Shown here piece by piece: positions 15,649 to 24,471 of a stretch of DNA of 64,000 bases (position 1 is the first letter of the stretch; every line of letters starts with the position of its first letter). Below the pieces are notes generated by a model, which saw nothing but the letters and a program-made list of their open reading frames with translations, had not been told where the DNA came from and searched no databases. Source of the stretch: CAJCJE01 sp963818685 (lineage in GTDB: Bacteria; Actinomycetota; Actinomycetes; Mycobacteriales; Pseudonocardiaceae). The position numbers were made by a program, and so were the translations under genes. The stretch covers positions 186,001-250,000 of the forward strand of contig CAWFTJ010000005.1 of the NCBI GenBank assembly GCA_963818685.1, in the 5' to 3' direction.

Positions 15649-18027
15649 TCATTCGGTCCGCAGGGCGGAAAGGCGCATCGCGTTGCGCAACGCCGGGAGG
15701 GTCAGCGCGGTCACCAGCAACACCAGCGCCAGGGCGGCGCCTGCGAAGATGCCGATCGTGAACCAGTCGATCCGCAACGTCAGGCTGGTCATCCGGATCA
15801 CCAGCGCGGCAAGGCCGATGCCGGTGCCGACCGCGACGAGAACCGCGAGCACAACAGGGACCGCGGTCTGCCACAACAACGATCTGCCCAACGCCGACCT
15901 CGGCACGCCAGCGGCGGCGAGCACGGCGAGCGGGCGACGGCGTTCGCGGACCTGCTCCAACGCGAGCACCAGCATGCTGACCCCAGCCAGCAGCAGCGTG
16001 AACAGCGAACCGGCGAGCAGCGCGCTGCGGATGGTCACGAACGTCTTCTGATCCGCGTTGAGCACGTCGCCGCTGTTCAGCGACTGGACGTTGACCTGCC
16101 AGGTCAGGTTGGCGACGCCGTTGGCGATCTGGTCGCTCGCGTCGATCTGCTTGGGATCGGTCAGCACCCACGCCGACACGTACTTGTCCTCCGGAAGGTT
16201 CAGCTTCGCCGCGGCGCCGGGTGTGAGCACGACGCCGCCGCCGAGGTACGGTCCCGCTCCCGTGCCGTTCGGCAACCGCACCCGGATCAGGTTGTCCGGC
16301 AACAGGTACGTGCCGAGCACCTTCGGATGATCGGTCAGGTCGTGCGCGCCGACCAGGTTCCAGGTGTCGCCCGGCTTTGCCGTGCTCCCGTCACCCGGCG
16401 AGGACGGCAGGAATCCATCGCCGTCAGCGCAGTTGGGCACGTGGGTGATGCGCTGGATGGTCTGGCACGACGCGATGTTGATCTCGTACTCGTACTGGTT
16501 GGACGTGTCCGGACTGTTGGCGTCGAGCGCGCTGACCGACTTGACGAGGTCGACTCGTTTGGCCGCAGGCACCTTGGCCAGATCGGCCTCGACCTCCTCG
16601 GCCGCTGCCGCGGTGGAGTCGACGATCACCCAACCGGTGTCATCGAACCGCGACGCGCTCGGCATGTTGTACCGGTTCGCGGTGGCGAACAGCATGAGCT
16701 GCAACGCGATCGCGCCGGCGAGCACGACGGCCACACCGCCGACCACCCTTGCGGGCGTCCCACTGTCCAACTGCAACCGTCGGATCGCCAGCTGCCAGGA
16801 CGGCGCGCCACCGTGGACTCGGCTGATGATCCGCTCCAGCAGCCACGGCAGGATCGCGGGCACCCCGATCAGCAACGCGGACGCGCCGCCCGCGATCAGG
16901 ACGATCCACGAGTTGGAGCCGTGTGAGCTACCGGGTTTGGCCACGATCAGCAGGACGACGCCGAGCACGATGAGGCCGAGCCGCCACCAGACGCGTCGCC
17001 GCACCGGCTTGCCGCCGCGCACGACGCCGAGCGGTTCGATGATGGTGCGGCGCATGGCGAACAGCACGGTGCCCACGGTCAGCACCGGCACCAGCGCGAC
17101 GATCAGCACCGCCAGCAGCGGCGAGGGCACCACGTCGTCGGTGAAGGTGCTCCAGCCGAGCACGTCGACCTGCGGCGCCAACTGCCGGATGCCGAGGAAG
17201 GCCAATGCGCCCAGGACCAGCCCGGAGCCGGCGCTGACCAGCGACTCGGCCGCGGCGATCCGCCGGACCTGCCAGTTGCCGGCACCGACGAGACGCAGCG
17301 CCGCCAGTCGGCGGTCGCGTTCGGCCCCGGCGATCCGGCTGCTCACCGACACGAAGATGAAGATCGGAATGAGCAGCGCGACCGCGCCGATGATGGCCAG
17401 CACCATCAGGGTCGAATTGATGGGTGGCTGCCTGGGGTGGTTGCCGAACGCGTACACGTTCATCCTCCCGCCGGAGGCGTACGCGCCGGTCGTCGGCATC
17501 GGGCCGGTGCCCGCGTAGAACACCAGGTCCGACGGCCCGCGCAGGCCGGCCTCGCCGATGGTGCCGACGATCTTCTCCGGGAGCCTCGGACGGAGTTCGG
17601 CGCCCGCGTCCGAGTTGAGCAGGTTGGCAAGGGCGGGCGAGACCACGATCTCGTTCGGCCCTGGCAGGCTGCTGATCCCCGGCGGTACCGGGGAGTTCGG
17701 ACCTGTGCCGTGCACATAGGCACCGGAGATCGACGTGCCCTGGAACGGCTGGTCGACCTGGACGAACTGGGTCGGGCTCACGCCGCTGATCACGGTCGTG
17801 GTCCGATCGGCCGCGTTGGAGCGCCCATCCCGGCTGCTCATGATGTGGTTGACCGAGGCGAACACGAGCAGCACCGCGACGGCCAGCCCGATCCCGATCG
17901 TGCCGAGAACCAGCCGCATCCAGGAGGTCCGGCCACCTCCGACCGCCAGCCGGACCCCAAGGGCGAAATCGCGCGGCCAACTGTTGCGTTCGATCGGGGT
18001 GCGCGGCGCGGAAACCGTCGCGGTCAC
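15649..18027 (-). CDS. FtsX-like ABC transporter permease
   Basis: The 792-residue protein has an N-terminal membrane helix, a large extracytoplasmic region, a central group of three to four helices (STLMVLAIIGAVALLIPIFI), another large loop and a C-terminal group of helices (ALLAGSLFTLLLAGVSMLVL). This duplicated FtsX/MacB pattern with signature ERRRPLAVLAAAGVPRS is typical of actinomycete exporters of peptides or antibiotics. It starts 4 bases inside the ATPase gene (ATGA overlap). Substrate unknown. PadR control upstream suggests induction by a toxic or phenolic compound. Confidence 0.85.
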   Translation of the reverse strand: MTATVSAPRTPIERNSWPRDFALGVRLAVGGGRTSWMRLVLGTIGIGLAVAVLLVFASVNHIMSSRDGRSNAADRTTTVISGVSPTQFVQVDQPFQGTSISGAYVHGTGPNSPVPPGISSLPGPNEIVVSPALANLLNSDAGAELRPRLPEKIVGTIGEAGLRGPSDLVFYAGTGPMPTTGAYASGGRMNVYAFGNHPRQPPINSTLMVLAIIGAVALLIPIFIFVSVSSRIAGAERDRRLAALRLVGAGNWQVRRIAAAESLVSAGSGLVLGALAFLGIRQLAPQVDVLGWSTFTDDVVPSPLLAVLIVALVPVLTVGTVLFAMRRTIIEPLGVVRGGKPVRRRVWWRLGLIVLGVVLLIVAKPGSSHGSNSWIVLIAGGASALLIGVPAILPWLLERIISRVHGGAPSWQLAIRRLQLDSGTPARVVGGVAVVLAGAIALQLMLFATANRYNMPSASRFDDTGWVIVDSTAAAAEEVEADLAKVPAAKRVDLVKSVSALDANSPDTSNQYEYEINIASCQTIQRITHVPNCADGDGFLPSSPGDGSTAKPGDTWNLVGAHDLTDHPKVLGTYLLPDNLIRVRLPNGTGAGPYLGGGVVLTPGAAAKLNLPEDKYVSAWVLTDPKQIDASDQIANGVANLTWQVNVQSLNSGDVLNADQKTFVTIRSALLAGSLFTLLLAGVSMLVLALEQVRERRRPLAVLAAAGVPRSALGRSLLWQTAVPVVLAVLVAVGTGIGLAALVIRMTSLTLRIDWFTIGIFAGAALALVLLVTALTLPALRNAMRLSALRTE

Positions 18028-18752
18028 CGGCTCAACTCCAGCTCCCGAGTTCGGCCGTCGCGAACGATGACCTCGCGATCGGAGTACGCGGCAACCCTGG
18101 CTTCGTGCGTGACAAGGACGACCGCGGCACCGGTGTCCTTGGCCGCCGAGACCAGCAGGCCCATCACGCGTTCGCCGTTGAGTGAGTCCAGTGCGCCGGT
18201 CGGCTCGTCGGCGAAGACCACCTGCGGCCCGGTCACCAGCGCCCTGGCCACGGCGACCCGCTGCCCCTGTCCACCGGACACGTCACCGGGCCGCTTGCCG
18301 GCGACATCGGTGACCTCCAACCTGTCCAGCCAGTCCCGAGCGGCGGCTTCGGCCGGTCGGCGTGGCAGGCCGGCGAGGCGCAGCGGGAGGGTGACGTTCT
18401 CAAGGCAGGTCAGCTCGGGCACCAGTTGGCCGAACTGGAACACGAAGCCGAAGTCGCGGCGGCGCAACGCGCTGCGCTGCGTGTCGGACATGGCGCCGAT
18501 GTCGGTGCCGGCGTAGTGCACGGTGCCGCCGTCGGGCGGGATGATCCCGGCAAGGCAGTGCAGCAGCGTGGACTTGCCCGATCCGGACGAGCCCATCACC
18601 GCGACCACTTCGCCCGGATAGATCGCCAGGCTGGCGTGGTCGAGCGCGGTGGTAGGGCCGAATGACTTGGTCAGGTCGCTGCCGCGCAGCAGCGCATCAG
18701 GACCTCGGCTCCCGGTCGCCGCGTCATAGGCGGACGACGTGGTCGCGCTCAT
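18024..18752 (-). CDS. ABC transporter ATP-binding protein (MacB/LolD type)
   Basis: Starting at 18752, the 242-residue ATPase shows Walker A GSSGSGKSTLL, the signature VSGGQGQRVAVARAL, Walker B VVFADEPTGALDS and an H-loop VLVTHEARV. It pairs with the FtsX-like permease and overlaps the PadR gene by ATGA, so PadR-ATPase-permease is one transcription unit. It energises export rather than import, because the permease has large external loops and no binding protein is encoded nearby. Confidence 0.92.
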   Translation of the reverse strand: MSATTSSAYDAATGSRGPDALLRGSDLTKSFGPTTALDHASLAIYPGEVVAVMGSSGSGKSTLLHCLAGIIPPDGGTVHYAGTDIGAMSDTQRSALRRRDFGFVFQFGQLVPELTCLENVTLPLRLAGLPRRPAEAAARDWLDRLEVTDVAGKRPGDVSGGQGQRVAVARALVTGPQVVFADEPTGALDSLNGERVMGLLVSAAKDTGAAVVLVTHEARVAAYSDREVIVRDGRTRELELSR

Positions 18753-19309
18753 GCTTCCCCTCCCCGCGAAACTCCCTGTGCGAGTCCGGGTGAAAGCCCT
18801 TGGGAGAGTTGGTCGAGCCGGGCCGCGGTCAGTTCCAGCCAACGCAGATCGGCTTCCAGGTGGAACAGGGCGTGGTCGCAGATCAGCGCGTCGGCGAGGT
18901 CACCTCTGCTCTTGCGCTTGGTCAGCTCGCGCATGGCCGCCAGGTGCTCGGCCCGTTGGATGTCCAGCACATCCTGCGCGTCCCGGCCGGACAGCAGTGC
19001 CAGCACGACCTTGGTGTAGAGGGTGTTCTGCAGGTACGCGGCGGGCTGCTCCGGTGTGCGCAGCCAGGTCTCGACGTCGGTAACACCCGCGTCGGTGATC
19101 GTGTACCGCTTGCGGTCCGGCCCTTCGCCGGACTCGACCCCGGTCACCTCGACCAGGCCGTTGCGCAGCAGTCGCGACAGCGTCGAATAGACCTGTCCGT
19201 AGTGCAGCGGGCGATCCTGACCGAACCGTTCGTCGTAGGTCCGCTTCAGGTCGTACCCGTGCCTCGGCCCGGCTTCCAGTAACCCCAGCAGCGTGTGGCT
19301 AATCGACAT
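18749..19309 (-). CDS. PadR family transcriptional regulator
   Basis: The 186-residue protein begins MSISHTLLGLLEAGPRHGYD, the standard PadR winged-helix opening, with YGQVYSTLSRLLRNGLVEVT as the recognition helix and wing and RKRYTITDAG after it. A C-terminal helical dimerisation domain runs from about residue 95. It is the first gene of the exporter operon, and an 11-bp-arm inverted repeat sits 9 bases upstream of its start, so negative autoregulation of the whole operon is likely. Confidence 0.92.
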   Translation of the reverse strand: MSISHTLLGLLEAGPRHGYDLKRTYDERFGQDRPLHYGQVYSTLSRLLRNGLVEVTGVESGEGPDRKRYTITDAGVTDVETWLRTPEQPAAYLQNTLYTKVVLALLSGRDAQDVLDIQRAEHLAAMRELTKRKSRGDLADALICDHALFHLEADLRWLELTAARLDQLSQGLSPGLAQGVSRGGEA

Positions 19310-19317
19310 GGCGGCGA

Positions 19318-19349
19318 CTATACACGAGAGGTATACACCTCGTGTATAG
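19318..19349. promoter_or_regulatory. PadR-type operator
   Basis: CTATACACGAG (19318-19328) and CTCGTGTATAG (19339-19349) are perfect inverted repeats separated by AGGTATACAC, which holds a further TATACAC half-site. The AT-rich palindrome overlaps the likely promoter of the PadR operon. Confidence 0.8.
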
Positions 19350-19353
19350 AAGC

Positions 19354-19737
19354 TCAGCAGGCGCAGAGGCAGAACGGGTGACCAACCGGATCCGCGTACA
19401 CCCGGAAGCTCGCATGGTCCGGCGAGACGTCCAGGATCGTGGCGCCGAGCGCGAGCGCCCGCTCCTGTGCGACATCCAGATCGGGCACCTTGACGTCCAG
19501 ATGGAACTGCTGGGGCACGGCCGGATCGGGCCACGTCGGCCTGCGGTACTCGGCGGCCCGCTGGAACTCCAGGGTCAGGCCGCCGGCCGGATTGCGCAGC
19601 TCCACCCAGTGCCCCTCGTAGCTCACCACCGGCGGATCCGGCCAGCCGAGCAACGCGACGTAGAACTCGGCCAGCGCCCTCGGATCCGGGCAGTCGAGCA
19701 CGACACCAGCGGTCAACGGCGCCTGTTGAGCAGTCAT
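19354..19737 (-). CDS. VOC family (glyoxalase/bleomycin resistance-like) protein
   Basis: The start at 19737 follows GGAGG. The 127-residue protein consists of two beta-alpha-beta-beta-beta units: AGVVLDCPDPRALAEFYVAL and FHLDVKVPDLDVAQERALAL, ending FRVYADPVGHPFCLCAC. Candidate metal ligands (His in QFHLDV, Glu in LEFQR) are present. The family covers dioxygenases, isomerases and antibiotic-sequestering proteins, so the substrate cannot be assigned. An AGCCAAC/GTTGGCT inverted repeat (19762-19779) lies upstream. Confidence 0.8.
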   Translation of the reverse strand: MTAQQAPLTAGVVLDCPDPRALAEFYVALLGWPDPPVVSYEGHWVELRNPAGGLTLEFQRAAEYRRPTWPDPAVPQQFHLDVKVPDLDVAQERALALGATILDVSPDHASFRVYADPVGHPFCLCAC

Positions 19738-19761
19738 CACGAACCTCCATAACCGGTAAAC

Positions 19762-19779
19762 AGCCAACGGTGGTTGGCT
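19762..19779. promoter_or_regulatory. Inverted repeat between the divergent VOC and CGNR genes
   Basis: AGCCAAC (19762-19768) and GTTGGCT (19773-19779) are perfect arms around GGTG, 25 bases upstream of the VOC start. A regulator-binding site is plausible but unproven. Confidence 0.4.
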
Positions 19780-19841
19780 ACGGTCGCAACCGTAATTCCC
19801 CTGGCGGCGGTACAGCAAGGCACGGACGTGCCTACAGTGGT

Positions 19842-20489
19842 GTGGTGACTGGCCTGGTCGCCGGCGCGCACGCCGGCCAGGAATCCGGATGGCAGCCTGT
19901 TTACCGCCCCTCGCCAGGGGGCCCGCCTCCAACGGCCCATCCCAGCGAGTTCGATCAGGACGTCGACCTGGTCCTCGCCTTCCTCAACACGCTCGACACC
20001 GAAGCAGGAACAGATCTGTTGCGCACCGACGCCGACTGGACGGCCTGGGCCAAGAGACCCGGGCTCGGTAAACCGGGCGACCGGGCGCACGCCCGACGGG
20101 TCCGGGACGCACTGCGCGGCTGCATCGTCGACCGCGAGCACCCGCTTGCGCCCTCACCCGGCCTGGACACGGCCTCCGTCGGCGGCAGCGCCGTGCACGT
20201 GGAACTCGCGGAGGGTGTGCCGGTGCTCGTTGGTGGCGACGCGGTCGGTTCGGTGCTCGCGGCCTGCGCCCGGCTCGCCGTGCTCGGCCAGTGGGACCGG
20301 ATGAAGATCTGCGCGGCCGGGGAGTGCCAATGGGCGTTCTATGACCGCTCCCGCAACCGTTCCCGGACCTGGTGCTCGATGCGCGTCTGTGGAAATCGGA
20401 CAAAGGCGAGGAACTGGCGGCAGCGCACGCGCGCGACCACACCGACGAGCGCGCCGGCCGTGGCGGGCTCCGGCCCGTCCCGCCGATAA
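19842..20489 (+). CDS. CGNR zinc-finger (ABATE domain) protein
   Basis: The protein (about 215 residues from tandem GTG codons at 19842/19845) has an ABATE-type N-terminal region (FDQDVDLVLAFLNTLDTE) and a C-terminal zinc finger, MKICAAGECQWAFYDRSRNR followed by TWCSMRVCGNRTKARN, with the C-x5-C and C-x4-CGNR pattern. These are stress-response-type putative regulators. TACAGT at 19833-19838 could be a -10 box of a leaderless transcript beginning at the GTG. The C-terminal tail is unusually long and basic. Confidence 0.8.
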   Translation: MVTGLVAGAHAGQESGWQPVYRPSPGGPPPTAHPSEFDQDVDLVLAFLNTLDTEAGTDLLRTDADWTAWAKRPGLGKPGDRAHARRVRDALRGCIVDREHPLAPSPGLDTASVGGSAVHVELAEGVPVLVGGDAVGSVLAACARLAVLGQWDRMKICAAGECQWAFYDRSRNRSRTWCSMRVCGNRTKARNWRQRTRATTPTSAPAVAGSGPSRR

Positions 20490-21044
20490 CCGCCACGCCG
20501 CACCGGCAGCCGGGCGGGCTGGTCGTCACGCCCCGGTCGGTGGGTGGCGTGCGCCCTTAACGCCAGCAAACGCGCGGGCGCTGCTTCCGTTGTCGGACAA
20601 TCGATACCGAGTCGCAACCCCTCTGTGGGTGGTGCCTGTGCGTAATCAAAATGTGGTCGTCGTCACACCTGTTCCCGGACACGGTTCGTGAGCGAAATGT
20701 CCTGTCAAACCGGTGACGACCCCCGTACCAGGAGTAACCGGCCCCGTCGCCCCGACGGTGACCGCGCGGGATCACGAAAACCGGGTTTTGGCACTAGTCC
20801 AACCCGGTGACCAGCGGACGCATCGTGGTGGCAGCGAACAACTTCGTCCACATCACGTGGTAGTGCACGGCCCGATCAACCGCTACTCTCGAAGTGCAGG
20901 CCGTGGTTCTTCGTGTACGTGCACTAACACGCTCGCGGAACGATGTGCGGGCGTTCTGTCTTCTCGCCTGAGATCGCCGAACTGCCCGGGAACGGCCGGG
21001 AGCTGCACGGTGCAGTTCCAAGCTGATCCTGCTAGGAGGCAGGC
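20490..21044 (+). other. Noncoding leader region upstream of the cold shock gene
   Basis: No convincing gene is seen in these 555 bases. A small CTGCAC-G-GTGCAG hairpin lies at about 21003-21015 next to the ribosome site. Long 5' leaders are typical for cold shock genes, so part of it may be transcribed with the gene. Confidence 0.4.
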
Positions 21045-21248
21045 GTGGCAGAAGGAACCGTCAAGTGGTTCAACGCGGAGAAGGGCTACGGCTTCATCCA
21101 GCGCGCCGACGGCGGGCCAGATGTGTTCGTGCACTATTCCGAGATTCAGGGCACGGGTTACCGCAGCCTTGAGGAGAACCAGAAGGTCGAGTTCGAGGTG
21201 GGCCAGGGCACCAAGGGCCCGCAGGCGCAGAACGTTCGGGCGCTGTAA
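21045..21248 (+). CDS. Cold shock protein, CspA family
   Basis: The 67-residue protein starting MAEGTVKWFNAEKGYGFIQR carries both RNA-binding motifs, KGYGFI and DVFVHY, of a single cold shock domain and has the standard length. AGGAGG lies 7 bases upstream of the GTG start. It binds single-stranded RNA/DNA as a chaperone. A strong terminator follows. Confidence 0.97.
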   Translation: MAEGTVKWFNAEKGYGFIQRADGGPDVFVHYSEIQGTGYRSLEENQKVEFEVGQGTKGPQAQNVRAL

Positions 21249-21269
21249 CCCATCACGAACCTTCGCGCT

Positions 21270-21306
21270 ACGGACCCCCGCTCCCGCCAACGGAGTGGGG
21301 GTCCGT
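21270..21306. terminator. Bidirectional terminator between csp and lrp genes
   Basis: Arms 21270-21284 and 21292-21306 form a 15-bp stem with one G-U pair and a 7-base loop, followed by CTTCGTCC. It separates the convergent cold shock and Lrp genes. Confidence 0.85.
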
Positions 21307-21324
21307 CTTCGTCCGGCCGGCGGG

Positions 21325-21789
21325 CTATTCGATGGGGCGCAGCGGATCGCGGTACGGCTGCGTTATCGAGTACACGACGCTCGTCGAGGCACTGCCGAAG
21401 TCGGAAAGCTCGTTGACGACCTCCTCCAGGTGCGCCATGTCCCGCGCGGCCACCTTCAGCACGTAGCAGGCATCGCCGGTGACGCGAAGGCACTCCAGGA
21501 TCTCGGTGCGCCTGGCCAACAGGTCGTGCAGTGGCTGGTGCCTGCTGCCCGGGTACTTGAGCCGAACGTCGGCGAGCACAGGAAAACCCAGCTTCGGCAG
21601 GTTCAGCACGGCGCGGTAGCCGGTGATGAAGCCGGCCTCGGCCAGCCGCCGCACCCGTTCGGTGACCGCGGAGGCGCTCAGGTTGACCCGCCTGCCCAGT
21701 TCCGTGAACGGCAGCCGGCCGTCGGCCTGGAGCTCGGCGAGGATGGCCAGATCGACGTCGTCTGCGGCGACCGTGAACTTCTCGGTCAT
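21325..21789 (-). CDS. Lrp/AsnC family transcriptional regulator
   Basis: The 154-residue protein begins MTEKFTVAADDVDLAILAEL, with the helix-turn-helix RVNLSASAVTERVRRLAEAG and a RAM (AsnC ligand) domain containing VTGDACYVLKVAARDMAHLE. Length is exactly that of the family. It probably senses an amino acid. The divergent neighbour, an F420-type oxidoreductase gene starting 127 bases away, may be a target. Confidence 0.92.
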   Translation of the reverse strand: MTEKFTVAADDVDLAILAELQADGRLPFTELGRRVNLSASAVTERVRRLAEAGFITGYRAVLNLPKLGFPVLADVRLKYPGSRHQPLHDLLARRTEILECLRVTGDACYVLKVAARDMAHLEEVVNELSDFGSASTSVVYSITQPYRDPLRPIE

Positions 21790-21915
21790 GCGGCGAGAAT
21801 ACCGGCAAGTTCCCGGTTGAACCGTACAAATGCAGTCAGAGGTCCGTTCCCTCGGTGAATCGCACCGCATAGCATTTGCCTCGCGAACAGGCAAGCCTAC
21901 GAGGGGACGAATTCG

Positions 21916-22821
21916 ATGCGACTCGGCGTCAACCTGCCGAATTTCGGCGACGGGACCACTCCGGACATCCTGCGGCGCTGGGCGGAAACCGTGGAGGGCC
22001 TCGGCTTCGACCTGTTGATGGTCTCCGACCACCTTGCCATCACCGAGGACGTCCAGCGGATCTATCCCGCGCCGTTCTACGAACCGCTCAGCGTGCTGGC
22101 CTGGCTGGCCGGGGTGACGAACCGGATCCGGCTTGGCACAACGGTTCTGCTGCTGCCCTACCGGCACCCGATCCAGGTCGCCAGGATGGTCGGCAACATC
22201 GACGCGCTCGGCGGCGGCGGGCGGCTGGTGCTCGGCGTGGGAACCGGGTGGGCGCGGGGCGAATTCGAGGCGCTCGGCCTCCCGTTCGAGCGGCGCGGCG
22301 CGATGAGCGAGGACTACCTGACCGCGCTGCGTGCGTTGCTGGCCAATGACATCGCCAGCTACGAGGGTCCGTTCGTCAGCTTCCACGACGTGCGCACCGC
22401 GCCACGACCCTCGACGGGCAGCGTGCCGATCTGGGTGGGCGGCAACAGCGACGTGGCGCTGCGCAGGGCGATCCGGCTGGGCGATGGCTGGCATCCGTTG
22501 CGGTTCGGCAGCATGTCCTGGCTGCGCGCGGCGCTCGTGCGGGCCAAGGAGTTCGCCGACGAGCTGGACCGCCCGGTTCCTGCGCTGGCACCACGCGTTC
22601 CGTTGCGCCCCACCGACGCACCGGTCACCGACCCCGACCGGCCGGCCGGCACCGGCACGCTCGACCAGATCCGGGCCGACCTCGACGAACTGCGCGCGCT
22701 CGGCGCGGACACGGTAGTACTGGACACGACGAACACCGATGATCCAGACAACACCCGCAGGCCGAACACGGCATGGCGGCTCCTAGCCTCGGTCGCCGAG
22801 GCTCACCTGAACGGGGGATGA
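21916..22821 (+). CDS. LLM class F420-dependent oxidoreductase
   Basis: The 301-residue luciferase-like barrel begins MRLGVNLPNFGDGTTPDILR and contains VSDHLAITED, RIRLGTTVLLLPYRHP, GGRLVLGVGTGWARGEFEA and IWVGGNSD, all typical of the TIGR03619-like F420-dependent group. It would transfer hydride between coenzyme F420 and an unknown substrate. It is followed by a cupin gene at 5 bases, so they form an operon. Divergent Lrp gene upstream. Confidence 0.88.
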   Translation: MRLGVNLPNFGDGTTPDILRRWAETVEGLGFDLLMVSDHLAITEDVQRIYPAPFYEPLSVLAWLAGVTNRIRLGTTVLLLPYRHPIQVARMVGNIDALGGGGRLVLGVGTGWARGEFEALGLPFERRGAMSEDYLTALRALLANDIASYEGPFVSFHDVRTAPRPSTGSVPIWVGGNSDVALRRAIRLGDGWHPLRFGSMSWLRAALVRAKEFADELDRPVPALAPRVPLRPTDAPVTDPDRPAGTGTLDQIRADLDELRALGADTVVLDTTNTDDPDNTRRPNTAWRLLASVAEAHLNGG

Positions 22822-22825
22822 AACC

Positions 22826-23362
22826 GTGTCGTTCCAGGAATTCGCGGACGAGTCGACGTGGGTCCGGCCAGAACCCGTTGACTACCAAGGGCAAACCGGC
22901 GAAGTGAACGCCGATTACCTGCCAGCGGGGAAGGCCAGGTCCATCACGTACTCGTCGGGAGTGGTCGCCGACCTCATCGCCACCGGCGCCAGCACCCAGG
23001 GCGACCTCGGAGTGTTCCAGTGGAACATGCCGCAGCGGGCGGGCGGGCCGAGCCCGCACTTCCACCGCAGGTTCTCCGAGTCGTTCTACGTCCTGTCCGG
23101 CACGATCCGGCTCTACGACGGCACCCGCTGGGTCGACGCGGTCGCAGGCGATTTCCTGCACGTGCCGCGTGGCGGGCTGCATGCCTTCCGCAACGAGTCG
23201 GACGCGGCAGCGTCGATGCTGATCCTGTTCGCGCCAGGCGCACCGCGGGAGCGGTACTTCACGGAACTGGCCGAACTCGCCGCGTCCGGGCGGACGTTGA
23301 GCGATGCGGAGCGCAAGGAGTTCCTCGCCAGGCACGACCAGTACCAGGCGGACAGTTCTTGA
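22826..23362 (+). CDS. Cupin domain protein
   Basis: The 178-residue protein has one cupin core: GGPSPHFHRRFSESFYVLSG (motif 1 with two His and a Glu for metal) and GDFLHVPRGGLHAFRNES (motif 2 with the third His). A C-terminal helical part contains LSDAERKEFLARHDQY. It could be a small dioxygenase, isomerase or sensor. Operon with the F420-dependent oxidoreductase suggests work on the same substrate. Confidence 0.85.
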   Translation: MSFQEFADESTWVRPEPVDYQGQTGEVNADYLPAGKARSITYSSGVVADLIATGASTQGDLGVFQWNMPQRAGGPSPHFHRRFSESFYVLSGTIRLYDGTRWVDAVAGDFLHVPRGGLHAFRNESDAAASMLILFAPGAPRERYFTELAELAASGRTLSDAERKEFLARHDQYQADSS

Positions 23363-23440
23363 TCAGTCGTTACTTCTTGAGCAGTCGCTGCTCGCCGACC
23401 CGGACCCGGCCGCGCACGTCGCGGCCGGCGGGTCGGGCGA

Positions 23441-23776
23441 TCACGGCCAGGCGGGGACGGCGTCCCGCTGACCGGCTTCCCACTTCAGCCGCTGCACTAC
23501 CCATTCCTGGGCCAGCGCCTGCGGGGAGGTGCCGTGCTGCTCGGCCAGCTCACGGAGCTGCTGGTCGGCCATGAGCTGTAGACGGAGCTGATAGACCTGG
23601 GCGTTGCCGAAGCGACGGCCGCTGCCAGTGGATTCGAGTTCGGTTTCCGGCACCAGCGCGGCGAGGTAGTTCTCAAGCTCGCGTCCGGGGGCCTGTGGGT
23701 CCTGGTCGAGCGCGACGGGGCGGTGTCTACCGGAGGCAGTCGCGCGGCCGAGTGAGGGAAGAGGCACGCGGGACAC
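23441..23776 (-). CDS. Hypothetical protein with helical C-terminus
   Basis: From a GTG at 23776 the protein is about 111 residues: a basic, proline-containing N-terminus (MSRVPLPSLGRATASG), a middle GRELENYLAALVPETELEST, and a helical end QLRELAEQHGTSPQALAQEW. The end resembles DNA-binding antitoxin-like helices, but no toxin gene is adjacent. A GTG at 23824 would add 16 residues rich in Arg. No ribosome site decides the start. Confidence 0.55.
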   Translation of the reverse strand: MSRVPLPSLGRATASGRHRPVALDQDPQAPGRELENYLAALVPETELESTGSGRRFGNAQVYQLRLQLMADQQLRELAEQHGTSPQALAQEWVVQRLKWEAGQRDAVPAWP

Positions 23777-23824
23777 GATAACGGTTCGGTTGCGGCGATG
23801 CCGACGGGGTGTGTTTTGCACCAC

Positions 23825-24471
23825 GCCGTCGGGTCGTATCGGTCAAGAAAACGGACATCTGATGCCATCGTTCGGCGGCTTTAACTAGGCCGAAAGGTCC
23901 AACACGTGTAGTCGGAATGCCATGGCACGCAACCGAAGCCCCGCCCGAGAACCCTCGGAGTCAAGGAATTTTCGCGCGAATTCGGTCGCTGTTCGTACAT
24001 CACCCATCGACTGTGCGGATACGGCGCGGTGCGCCCGGAGGCGCCGGTTTCTTCTGGGAAGTCGCAGGCGCGCCCCGGCTCACCCTCCCGCCACCCGTCG
24101 ACCCACGCATATCCGCGGATTTCTCAAATGGCGCAATGCATAACCCACCCACCCAAGGGGGCAAAACCAGCCCAGTGGTCAGGCTAGGCGGTTGGGGCGA
24201 CAGTTTTGGGCGGGTGGGGATGAGGCTGTGGATGAATTGGGGTGGGTGTGGACAAGGCTTCGCACCCACCGTGAGTCGACGAGTTCGGGCGCATCCGAAC
24301 GCGGAGACCGGTGAAACCGAGCCCGGACAGCGGAGAGCCCCCGCGCCAGGGGGAGGAACGCGGGGGCCGGAGGGATCTCCACAGGCGCTGACCGGGGGGT
24401 GTCAGCAAGAAAATTGTGACACGCAACTCGCGTTCATGCGAGGGTTGTAGATAGATACTTTTTCACGGCGT
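23825..24471. other. Intergenic stretch without a convincing gene
   Basis: The plus-strand frame 23917-24450 is open but has unlikely composition (many Gly, Pro, Arg and Trp) and no ribosome site, so I do not call it. TGTGGATGA (24227-24235) and TGTGGACAA (24247-24255) are DnaA-box-like words in the same orientation 20 bp apart. No dnaA/dnaN genes are near, so this is not taken as oriC. Confidence 0.4.

Noticed and set aside
21790..22494. N-terminal extension of the Lrp gene on the minus strand
   Set aside because: It runs antisense to the F420-dependent oxidoreductase gene, and the family N-terminus starts at MTEKFTV (21789).
24227..24255. Two DnaA-box-like words considered as an origin of replication
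   Set aside because: Only two boxes, no dnaA, dnaN or other origin genes nearby; could be chance.
23917..24450. 177-residue plus-strand ORF
   Set aside because: Composition (Gly, Pro, Arg, Trp rich), no ribosome site and overlap with repetitive G-rich DNA argue against a gene.
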